Shown here: positions 55,452 through 64,000 of the stretch, piece after piece
How positions within the stretch are numbered: the first letter of the stretch is position 1
Layout: the number at the start of each line of letters is the position of its first letter
NCBI GenBank assembly: GCA_023052935.1
Contig: CM041297.1
Span: 111,281,563-111,345,562, forward strand
DNA length: 64,000 nucleotides
Direction of reading: 5' to 3'
From: Piezodorus guildinii
Taxonomy: Eukaryota; Arthropoda; Insecta; Hemiptera; Pentatomidae
The notes under the pieces: generated by a model
Told to the model about the DNA's origin: nothing
The model's database searches: none
Seen by the model: only the letters and a program-made list of their open reading frames with translations
Position numbers and translations under genes: made by a program

Positions 55452-55730
55452 AGGGGTCACCTGTAGCTTAGTGGCTAGCATAACAACCTTCTACGCCTTA
55501 GCTCACGGATTCCAAACAGCATGTGCGTGCGTCTAAGATTTTTTTAATAGGAATAAAAAAGTTAGTTATGCCATCCTTGGGAGGGGACGTAAAAAGGTAG
55601 TCCTGAGCCTGTGAGATTTCAGGTACTGGTTAAAGATCCCTATCCTATTTAAACCTGGATAGGAAAAATCAAAGAATCCCATTGTAGTATCCATTAGCCA
55701 TAGTACCATTAAGTAACTTTAGGTAAATAT
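55452..55730 (+). mobile_element. SINE-A copy
   Basis: CACCTGTAGCTTAGTGGCTA (A box), degraded B box (GGATTCCAAAC), CCTTGGGAGGGGACGTAAAA, TCAGGTACTGGTTAAAGATC, 3' domain degraded (ATCCATTAGCCATAGTACC). Confidence 0.9.
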
Positions 55731-56154
55731 TAAAAAAATGTTTATTTAAACTTATTAAAAAGAGTTCGGTTATAGGAAAGTAACAAATTTACTAGAAGAA
55801 AACTAGAATATATTATTAAAGTCATGAAAAGAGTTGTGAATTTTAAAACAGACATGCAAATATTGGAAGACTCTAGGTTGACTTTGACAGATTCGTTTGA
55901 ATACTAAAAAGTTCTTACTTAGCAACTCCCAATTCCCATTAATTTGATTACTATCTTAGACTGTAAGTCTAGTTTGAAATGTAGTGTTTCTGACAACCCT
56001 TGTCTGTGCGTTGGCAGTTGGTGCTTTGTGAACCGAACAGATTTACATCACAACCCTGTATTTCTCTCCATTGTACTAGAAGATACAGGCATGTGATAAA
56101 CATTGATACTGAATATATCAAAAGATTTATTGATTTAAATTTTAGAATAAAAGA
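55731..56154. other. Non-coding stretch
   Basis: Overlapping frames at 55969-56194 on both strands have no known motif. Confidence 0.45.
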
Positions 56155-57968
56155 CAAATCTTGTGCGGGCAATACACTGCGTGATTTCTGTTGAAACTTG
56201 AATTCGAAAATTGTCTATATTCTGCTAATTCATTTCTTTACTATATATTTCGTATACAAAAACGAAAAATTAAGAAACATAAACTTGATAAATGAATTAT
56301 ATTGTTTCAATGAAAACATTTATTTAAGAATAAATTATATAACAATATAAATTATTATCTAAAAAAATTACTTAAAACTACACCCTTTTTTTCACTCCGC
56401 TTAAACTTATGAAACTTTGTATATTATTGGGTTGTGTCACATGAAATGTCTGTTTTCAAGGTAAAGGATTTTTATTAAAAATACGATATGAAAAAAAGAT
56501 AATTTTATTCGAAGTATTAAAACCTTCTTTTTCTACATATTTTTCCCAACGTGACACCAATTTTTTTTATCCCCGAACTGAAAAACTCTGAGCTTTGAAG
56601 TGAAACAAAATCTGAAAACGCACGTTTCACTTGTCATCATTTTTAAAAATTTTTCCTTTGACGAAGTTGCCTAAATTCCTGAACAGGTGGTATTCTGTTG
56701 GAGACAAGTCGGGAGAATATGGTGGGTACGGAAGTACTTGGTAGCCCAGTTCTTTCAATTTTTGCACGGTATGTTTTGAAACATAGGGTCTTTTTTAGCT
56801 GCCGCTCTGTGAGATCATGGGGTACCCATGTATCGAGCTTTTTCACTTTCCCAATACACTTTAAATGCCTGGAAACGGTAAATGCACTTGCATTTAGTTG
56901 TACTGAGAGTCCTTTAACTGTTTGGTAGGGGTTTCCTTCTACTGTATGTTTGAGTAAATCGTTGTCTTGGACGGAGGTCTTCCTCGGGGTAAGTTTTCCA
57001 AGTCGGTATCCCCAGCTGAAAACATAGCAAACCAACGGCGAATGGTCCGTTCATTAACACTCCCTTCCCCAAACGCCATGCAAATATTTCTAGCGGCCTC
57101 AGCTGCTGAATGGCCGAGTTTAAACTCGTACAAAAATATTACTGGAAATTCGCGTGTTTCTATGTTCATATTTGGAGGTATACAAAAAAGTGGCTAATTG
57201 ATTGGGAAGCTAATGTTTATAATACAAAGGTAACTGTTTATTTTAAATATGTAAACATTCGGATGAAAACAACAGAGACCTGCAAAATCCTTTATGTATT
57301 TCAGAAACTATAAAAACGGACATTTCATGTGAAACAACCCAGTAGCTTCTTATTTTTCTAAAAACCTTAGCTTTCCAACTTATGTTATACATCTTTTATC
57401 ACTATAAAAACTATTTCTTCTGGTGTTTTTTTCTTCAGTTGATTATCAAATTCCTTCATATTTTATATTCAACGATTTAGTCTCAATAATAACAAGCTAA
57501 AATTTTTAAGTATTTATAATACACAAAATTAAAGGAATTTTAGATGAAGAAATGTTGAAAATTTCTTATTTAAGCCCTTACAAAATATTTCAATCTTAAC
57601 TAAACTAAAGCCTAATTAGTTTTACATCAATATAGTGAGTTAAATCAAAATCGATAGATCCGTTTTTGAGAACATTGTAAAAAGGTTCAAAATGCATCAA
57701 TATAATGCACTTCTGGCCAGTCATTTTTAGCGACCAATTTTCTGCCATATACTAAACATATACTTGTCCTTAATATGAAATTTCAGTTTTGTGAGTCCTC
57801 TTGTTTTTCAGCTAGATATTCTACACAGAGACCATTTAGTGGGACTTGGTCATTTAGACCCAAGGGACCCTAAAACGTGCATTTCTGTGCATTTCAACTC
57901 GAATTCGAAAATGTTCACCTTCACAATACTTTCCCTTACTATGTATTTCATACTTAAGTAAATAAAAG
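56155..57968 (+). repeat. ACTTTCACTTAC-family element with nested mariner derivative
   Basis: Cap remnant TCTTGTGCGGGCAATACACT at 56159. A misplaced right-end-like piece (GAATTCGAAAATTGTC...) follows, so this copy is rearranged. After the mariner the interior continues normally to CTTACTATGTATTTCATACT near 57955. Confidence 0.82.
56427..57342 (-). mobile_element. Internally deleted mariner, 916 bp, with TIRs and TA duplication
   Basis: Termini TTGGGTTGTGTCACATGAAA and (reverse) CTGGGTTGTTTCACATGAAA, flanked by TA at 56425-56426 and 57343-57344. The minus frame has the helix-turn-helix N-terminus (FPVIFLYEFKLGHSAAEAAR; VNERTIRRWFAMFSAGDTDL), SAFTVSRHLKCIGKVKKLDT, WVPHDLTERQ, then joins LKELGYQVLPYPPYSPDLSP TEYHLF in another frame. 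The segment holding the first two catalytic aspartates is missing; PPYSPDLSP with the third remains. Non-autonomous. Confidence 0.95.
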
Positions 57969-58234
57969 CAACAAATAATGACAAAGTAATTAAACAATAT
58001 CAAATATCTTATTCATTCTTATATGCTATAAATTATTTTAAAATAACGGAGAAAGTGTATATTTAAAAATTATAAAAAGTTAGTAGTGTCTTTATTTTCT
58101 TATTTATTAAAAAAATTCAAGGTTTTAAGCACTTGCAATAACTTATTTGTTCACATCTGACTTGTCCATTCGACTCCGTTTTATTGATTAAAAAGTTTTG
58201 TTGTTGGACCTTTATTAAGTATTACAGATACTTT
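57969..58234. other. AT-rich sequence
   Basis: Nothing recognised. Confidence 0.5.
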
Positions 58235-58590
58235 CTAATAATGAATGAATAAAGCCTTTATTGCAAGAAAAACATTTAAATTATAATATTCAATTTCAGT
58301 ACTAATATTAGTGAAAAATAATATAATGTAAATACTTAATAAATGAACAAAACTATATTAGTAATTTCCCTTAATTGCTTACAATATTTACAATAAATAT
58401 ATTTACGATATGTTATCCCTACAGGCCTCTCCTTACGGAGATGATGGTCTAACTTCCCAGGTGACCAATCCTACTGGGAAGTGACTTCCTTACTATAATT
58501 ATTACTTAATTGGCATAAATATATCGACAAAAGCCTCTCCCATAAAGAGGAATTCAAAATTATATATTATATTAAGCGCTACAGGCCGTG
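58235..58590 (-). mobile_element. LINE 3' UTR and tail
   Basis: Minus strand ends CTTGCAATAAAGGCTTTATT CATTCATTATTAG, a typical insect LINE 3' end with polyadenylation signal and ATTC repeats. It is preceded by CTCCGTAAGGAGAGGCCTGT, a block resembling the LINE 3'-UTR motif AGGAGAGGCCT. No ORF remains. Confidence 0.65.
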
Positions 58591-58594
58591 AAGA

Positions 58595-58910
58595 AACTAG
58601 TAGGTTATAGTGGGAGTGGAGTTTGTCTTTAAAAGCTTGTTTATATCTATCTGATATAAAAGCTTAATATCTGGTTCGGGCCTAATCAGCTACATATGAA
58701 ACATGAAAGATTGTTGTAAGGATTTTGGATTGTAAAATTGAAGACTTTTAAGACTGAACTTGATGGTTTAGTGGTGCCCCAAAACTCAACTCCATAAGTC
58801 CAGATAGGACTTATGATAGTCGTGTAGATGAGCCTTTTGTAGTTAAGTGGAAGGTTATAGAGCGTCTTTCTAGTAAGTGTTGTAACCGAAAGCGGGCGAG
58901 CAGTTTCTTG
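58595..58910 (-). pseudogene. Jockey-like LINE C-terminal fragment
   Basis: The minus frame includes LTRKTLYNLPLNYKRLIYTT, IISPIWTYGVEFWGTTKPSS, then degraded FxIQNPY...; same family as 42560-42845 but extending further upstream. Confidence 0.78.
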
Positions 58911-59889
58911 TCATTTCAATCTAGTGTGTGGATTTTTATAAATATATATTCATAAATAAGTCTACACAAAGGTACATTTATAAAACCTTTTATTATTAAG
59001 TATAGCAATCGAATCCGATATAATACTTTTTGCCTGTAGGTATTGTAGGATAAGGTATCATTATTAGCTGCTCAAGAAGGGACATCATTGGACAGCTGCT
59101 TTCGTTGTCGGCCAAGTGGCCTAGGGTCGGCAGTCAATCAGTCCGGCACCTGTTGCCCTTATCTCGGGCCCCAATCTCATCTTCCCTCTGACTCACAAGA
59201 AAAACCACCGCAAAGTGGGTCCGAATACCTCCCAACTTTTGCTTTTTCAATATAATAAGGGTCGAAATCATCAAGAGCCTATCCGAATTCCGTTTTATGA
59301 TGAAAATACGTAGCAGCCATGGCTTTCATAATCGTCTTAAATTATGAAAAAGCTTCTGTTTAAACAATTTGTAAGTTGGGAAAGTATAGCATTGTGTAAT
59401 TTTATTTTCAAATTGAGCTGTCACTGAAAAATATCATTCCGGGAACTTTAAATTATAACTTGAGTTTTTCTTTTGGACCCTGTTTAATAGCGGAAGTATG
59501 CAATTATTTGTAAGAAATTGAAAAGCTCTTCAGAATTTTTAAATAAAACCGTTTAAAAGAAAAATATGGTTACAAATGTGGCTATGTGATTGTTTCCTTG
59601 TGTAAAATTAACTTCATATAAAAATATTGTTGACTTATATATAATAAAACAAGCTGAAGATATTAAAAGTCCACCTTATTTTAATATTGCCTTTTTTGAA
59701 AATAAGAACTATTGATTTGTTATCTATTATTTCTGTAATTTTCCCGTAAATGATAAGGTGTTAACGAAATGGTGCATCTGTTGTTCTTTAAATGACTACA
59801 TACATACAAATTAGGTTTATGTAATTATACTTGGAATGTTAGTATTTCTAATTTATTTATTTATTTATTAGCAACGAAATGTTACTTAA
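58911..59889. other. Non-coding, with one unique island
   Basis: The island 59040-59260 is entered separately. The rest is AT-rich with no element recognised. Confidence 0.45.
59040..59260. promoter_or_regulatory. Candidate conserved non-coding island
   Basis: Unique moderate-GC sequence with recognisable factor-binding words: GATAAG-type (AGGATAAGGTATC; CCCTTATCTCG), E-boxes (CAGCTG, CACCTG), and a RUNX-like AAACCACCGCAAAG. Function inferred. Confidence 0.38.
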
Positions 59890-60561
59890 ATCTTTCTCCT
59901 TTCCGATCCCCGTTTCCACGACATCAACATTAACCGCATAAAGACAATTCTCCTGGCCAATAACTTCCCTACCGTGATCATAAACAAACTTATAAATAAC
60001 TACAGGAATCAGTTTCAACCTCAATTAACCTCTCTTTCTACTCCATCATCATCATCAACTCCCTTATATAGATCCGTACCTTACATTCCCTCTCTTTCAG
60101 AAAAAATTAAAAAATCATTAAAATCCTTCTATCCAAACCTCAGACTTGCTTTCAAATCCCACTACAAACTCTCCAATATTGACAGCCGACTTAAAGACAG
60201 TATACCAACAGACCACCGTTCAAAAATTGTTTATAGAGTCCCTTGCGGAACTCCTAATTGCAACTCTGCCTATATTGGTGAAACCAAAAACCTTCTCAAA
60301 GATCGCATCACCCGACACAAATATACAATTTCCTCCAAAAATTCTACCGCTTCAAAACTTTCAGAACATTCCTTAACCCTTAACCATTCCTTTGATTTTG
60401 ATAAAACATCCATTCTTGCCACTGTTCCCAACCATGACAAGCGACTCATTACAGAATGCATTTACATACAACTAGAACCCCTTCCTGTTAATCAAAAGAC
60501 TGACAAACATAACTTGTCACTAGCTTATTCTCAAATATTAAATTTAATAAAGCATCCCTAG
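59890..60561 (+). pseudogene. Penelope-like element: RT C-terminus and GIY-YIG endonuclease, 5'-truncated
   Basis: Open from just after a stop at 59887: SDPRFHDININRIKTILLAN NFP (post-RT segment), then MIINKL at 59974. The 195 residues from there contain the GIY-YIG domain: IVYRVPCGTPNC (about 85-96, the GIY-equivalent plus two Cys typical of Penelope endonucleases), SAYIGETKNLLKDRITRHK (98-116, YIG and conserved Arg), LSEHSLTLNHSFDF (129-142) and ITECIYIQ with a conserved Glu (about 161). The RT core is missing. No internal stops, so a fairly young truncated copy, transcription orientation plus. Confidence 0.88.
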
Positions 60562-61270
60562 CTCATTTTTTTAAACAACCATCTGATCATCTCTTCATAA
60601 TTTTATTTTTATTTATTTATTATCAATTTTTATTTATATATTTATTTAATTTTTGTACTCCCTTTTTATTTATTTATTTGTTTACCTACTAGATTACTGT
60701 TTATTTATCATTCACAGCTCCTTATCGTCATTCGTTATTACCTTATCATCATTCATCATTTATCATCGTCATCCGTTATTACTTAAAAACTTTTGATCTT
60801 TACCTCGTCACTATTTCTTACAATTTTATCAAATACTTATAAGTAATAACTCAAGTACTCTCAAGTAATAACTTTTGGCTATTTTTTAACAATCGAATCA
60901 GTAAACATAACTTAGCTTCTTTGAATTTTCCTAACGGACATTCTAGTTCTCATATTTTCCGTTCCACGCAATGAGCGTTTTTTAAACTGGGAAACATCAC
61001 TCCTGCAGGCAACGCCTTCACGTAGTCACGTATGTATTTTTTTCTTATTGATAAGGGTCTTTTTTCATCGCCCATCTCTTTCTCCCCCTTTCCATACTCA
61101 TATCTTTCTCCGTTACATATCCTCACATATAATTATTAGTTTAATATTACATTATTTTAAAATTTAAATTATTTTTTATTCATACTGTTTCTCTTTTGTA
61201 ATGACTATATTCTTTTTTTTTATATATTACCTATACTCTTAATTATGTTTTTAATATATTACCGTCATAT
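60562..61270 (+). mobile_element. Penelope-like 3' tail, first part
   Basis: Strikingly G-poor, T/C/A-rich sequence continuing the composition of the coding part (TTATCGTCATTCGTTATTAC; CATCATTCATCATTTATCAT). It is interrupted at 61271 by the RTE copy and resumes at 63635. Confidence 0.55.
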
Positions 61271-63634
61271 CAAAAGTACTACGTTTAAACATAAGGACAT
61301 TCATAAGTATACGTGGACATCGCCGGATGGACAAACTCGGAATCAAATAGATCATGTTTTAGTACAAAACAGATGGCAAAGTAGCATAATTAACGTGAGA
61401 TCGTATCGTGGTGCAGAATGCGGATCTGATCATGAATTAGTAATCGCGAAACTTCGACAAAAACTAAATACAAAAAAGAAACACCGAACTATATTCATCC
61501 CGAGAATTTTGATGTTGTTAAATTGAACAACCCCGAAATTAGAAAACAATTCGCGATAGAAGTAAAAAATAGGTTCGATGCTTTAGAATCTTCAGACGAG
61601 GAACACGAAGATGTAAACAAATTATGGGAAGGGATCAGGGATAATATTAAAGAGGTCGGTAACTTATGTCTTGGGAAAATCGAAAATAAAAAGAACAAAC
61701 CTTGGTTCGACAGGGATTGTCAAAATATGTGTGAAAAAAGAAAAACCGCTAAACTGAATTCCTTAAATAATCCAAGCGATAATAATGTGGCTTACTTTCG
61801 GTTAGTAAAAAACGAAACTTCAAAATTCTTAAAAAATAAGAAAAGAGAGTATCTTAAAGGCAAAATAATAGAAATAGAAAAACACAGAAGCGAAAATAAC
61901 GTAAGAGAGATGTACAAAGGTATAAACAAATCGCGTAAAAGATTTGAACCTCTATTGAATGGGGTTAAAGATGCGAATAACAACATAATTGCGGATCCGA
62001 CTGAGATATTAAATAAATTTAAACAACACTTTGAAGGCATTCTAAATACGGAAAATTATAATCAATCTCCTCCCTCTGAATACCAGAGCGCTGAACCATG
62101 GATAGACGCACCGAGTAAAGGGGAAGTTGAAATGGCGATAGGAAAATTAAAACGGTATAAAGCTGCAGGAAATGATAATATCACGAGTGAATTAATCAAA
62201 GCGTGTGGAGAAGCGGGCGTTTCCAAATTACATGTTTTAGTTAAAAAGATCTGGGAAAATGAAAAAATACCCGAAGAATGGAAAGAATCAATACTTATTC
62301 CGATTCACAAAAAAGGACCGAGGACGGATTGTAACAACTATCGTGGGATCTCTCTTCTCCCAGTATGCTATAAAATATTCTCGTCAATACTAACTAGCCG
62401 AATCACGGAATACGCTGAGGAAATTATCGGAGACTACCAATGTGGTTTTAGGCGGAATCGCTCGACTATTGATCAAATATTTTCCTTACGTCAAATATTA
62501 GAGAAGAAGCTGGAATACAACGGTGTAGTCCATCAACTTTATATAGATTTTAAAAAGGCTTATGATTCCATAGACCGTCAGAAGCTATACAACATCATGA
62601 TTGAACAGGGGATACCTAAAAAGTTAGTAAACCTAGTAGAGATGTGTTTGTCAGAAACATTTCATAAAATTAGAATCGGTCATAATTACTCCGAGAGATT
62701 TGAGGTGCGATCGGGTTTGAAACAGGGTGACTCCCTTTCACCTGTTTTGTTTAATATAGCCTTAGAATATGTTATAGAAAAGGTGATGTGTTCCGAGAAA
62801 GGCTTAAATATGGGTGACAAGATTCCGGTTTTGGGGTATGCCGATGATTTGGTACTACTAGGTGAAGACACGGAAACCATACAACTAAATACAAGTGTGT
62901 TAATAAAAACCGGTAAACAAATAGGTCTCGAATTAAATACCGATAAGACGAAATATATGATTAGTTGCAGAAATGGTGGCGATCTTGATGATATTAATAT
63001 TTCAGGTCATACTTTTGAACACGTAGAGAAATTCAAGTATTTAGGTTCAATGATAACAACAAAAAATGAAATCCAGGAAGAAATAAAGTCCCGGTTAAAG
63101 GTGGGAAATGCGTGTTATTATTCAGTTGCTAAATTACTTAGCTCGCGACTTCTGTCTAAAAACTTAAAGGTTAGAATTTATAAAACTATTATTCTTCCAA
63201 CGGTTCTTTACGGATGCGAAACGTGGCCGCTTACTTTGAAGGATGAACAACGGCTTAAGGTTTTCGAGAATAAGGTACTGCGTAAAATATTTGGTCCGAA
63301 GAGAGATGAGGCCACTGGGGAGTTTAGAAGGTTGCACAACGCGGAATTGCGGAGTTTGTACCCTGTGAATATAATTGAGTTGATAACATCGCGGAGACTC
63401 AAATGGGCGCGTAAAGTTGTTGGGCTTAGTGAGGAACGGATTCCGAGAAAGTTGGTATTCGCTGAACCGACTGGTAGGCGTCCGAAGGGTAGGCCGAAGC
63501 GTCGATGGGAGGATTGCATTAAGGCTGATCTCGGGGGCTTGGGCTTGACCGGTGAACATTGGACGAGTCTATGCAGGCGAAGTTTGGTGGTATCGGCATC
63601 GAACCTTCGGGTTCGGTAAGCCTATTATTATTAT
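61271..63634 (+). mobile_element. 5'-truncated RTE-like retrotransposon with 14-bp target duplication
   Basis: The repeat TATTACCGTCATAT occurs at 61257-61270 and 63635-63648, bounding the insertion. It starts inside the endonuclease domain and ends, after a 3' UTR of only a few bases (TAAGCC), in a (TTA)n tail at 63624-63638. A very short 3' UTR and microsatellite tail are typical of the RTE clade. Confidence 0.92.
61274..63619 (+). pseudogene. RTE-like endonuclease (partial) plus intact reverse transcriptase domain
   Basis: 61274-61500 encodes the endonuclease C-terminus: [33 protein letters not shown], then [18 protein letters not shown] frameshift near the A run at 61470-61476 shifts it out of frame with the RT; in the RT frame residues [17 protein letters not shown] continue upstream of the ATG at 61523, so that ATG is not the native start. 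The 698-residue RT frame has YIDFKKAYDSIDRQKL (motif A, Asp 342), SGLKQGDSLSPVLFNIALE (motif B, about 397-415), GYADD (motif C, 438-442), KTKYM, YLGS and a C-terminal GRRPKGRPKRRWEDC. Catalytic residues are intact, but 5' truncation and the frameshift prevent autonomous activity. Confidence 0.92.
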
Positions 63635-63860
63635 TATTACCGTCATATATCAACTCAAAATTGTTAATATTTAAAATTTTAATTGTTCACATATTTTTCC
63701 TTTATCATTTTTTTCATTTACTTAGTCTCTCTTTATATATTCTCATTACAATATTATCATCTCAATTATGTTTACTTCCATACTTTATAACTATCATCTT
63801 AATTTTGACTTCAGCACAGTCTTGAAAACATCATCAGACTTCAGGATAACAACAACAGTT
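63635..63860 (+). mobile_element. Penelope-like 3' tail, second part
   Basis: G-poor sequence like 60562-61270 resumes after the RTE insertion (TTTCCTTTATCATTTTTTTC; ATTATCATCTCAATTATG) and ends near GTCTTGAAAACATCATCAGA. The minus strand there reads TCTGATGATGTTTTCAAGAC, a possible very degenerate hammerhead core. Confidence 0.45.
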
Positions 63861-64000
63861 ATTATTGGAGCAAACAGCGGTAAGTTGTGATATAATTTAC
63901 AGTGTAAAGTGAATGCTGAGTCACCTCTTCATATCAGCTGATTGCCAATAGCCCGGCAAGGCTGGTCTTGCTTAACTTTTTTTAAGTTATTGTTTTTTTT
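63861..64000. other. Window end, nothing recognised
   Basis: Short unique sequence (CACCTCTTCATATCAGCTGA) ending in a T run at the window edge. Confidence 0.5.

Noticed and set aside
63820..63850. Hammerhead core on the minus strand (TCTGATGATG)
   Set aside because: No convincing stem II or GAAA in register; noted only as a possible remnant.

Overview
The window is AT-rich eukaryotic DNA, gene-poor and crowded with repeats. It looks like a metazoan genome of arthropod type, most likely an insect: mariner, Penelope-like, RTE, Jockey-like and Helitron remnants and tRNA-derived SINEs occur together. The species cannot be read from the sequence. No prokaryotic features (operons, ribosome binding sites, CRISPR) are present.

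Host coding content is minimal. One intact host-type reading frame, 23756-24295 (+), is an intronless DENR (density-regulated protein) homologue with the Cys motif and the SUI1 domain. One 87-nt segment, 40107-40193 (+), has good splice sites on both sides and an open, in-phase frame; it may be an internal exon of a gene whose introns fill this region. Everything else with coding similarity is transposon-derived.

The most abundant repeat is a roughly 900-bp element whose inner ends are inverted ACTTTCACTTAC motifs, one end carrying an extra ~20-nt cap (TCTGGTGCGGGCAACACACG). I found about 15 copies or pieces. Two, at 40552-41447 and 47581-48481, are full length and very similar. Other elements nest in it: a tRNA-type SINE (19002-19301), a hAT-type MITE with a perfect 8-bp target duplication (29507-29779), two internally deleted mariners (about 35050-35695; 56427-57342), and another copy of itself (45243-45613).

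Two tRNA-derived SINE families are present. SINE-A has about 11 copies. SINE-B has 4, two of which carry an unusual sense-strand poly(T) tail. LINE pieces include Jockey-like 3' ends (one with poly(A) tail and target duplication at 7645-8290), an R2/R4-like piece with a restriction-like endonuclease motif (21290-22035), an ORF1-only copy (15610-16540) and a long RTE-like reverse transcriptase (61271-63634) bounded by a 14-bp target duplication. The RTE copy has landed in the G-poor tail of a Penelope-like element that encodes a GIY-YIG endonuclease (59890-60561).

The most unusual signal is a set of small hammerhead-ribozyme-like motifs without stem III: 42986-43025, 49472-49510 (-), 51157-51196 (-), 54297-54336, and a direct-repeat pair near 9457 and 10025. 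They match the architecture described for dimer-cleaving hammerheads of Penelope-like retrotransposons. Between the repeats lie islands of unique, less AT-rich sequence full of homeodomain-type TAAT/ATTA words, plus a tandem pair of CTCF-like motifs at 33372-33417, as expected of a regulatory gene desert or very large introns.
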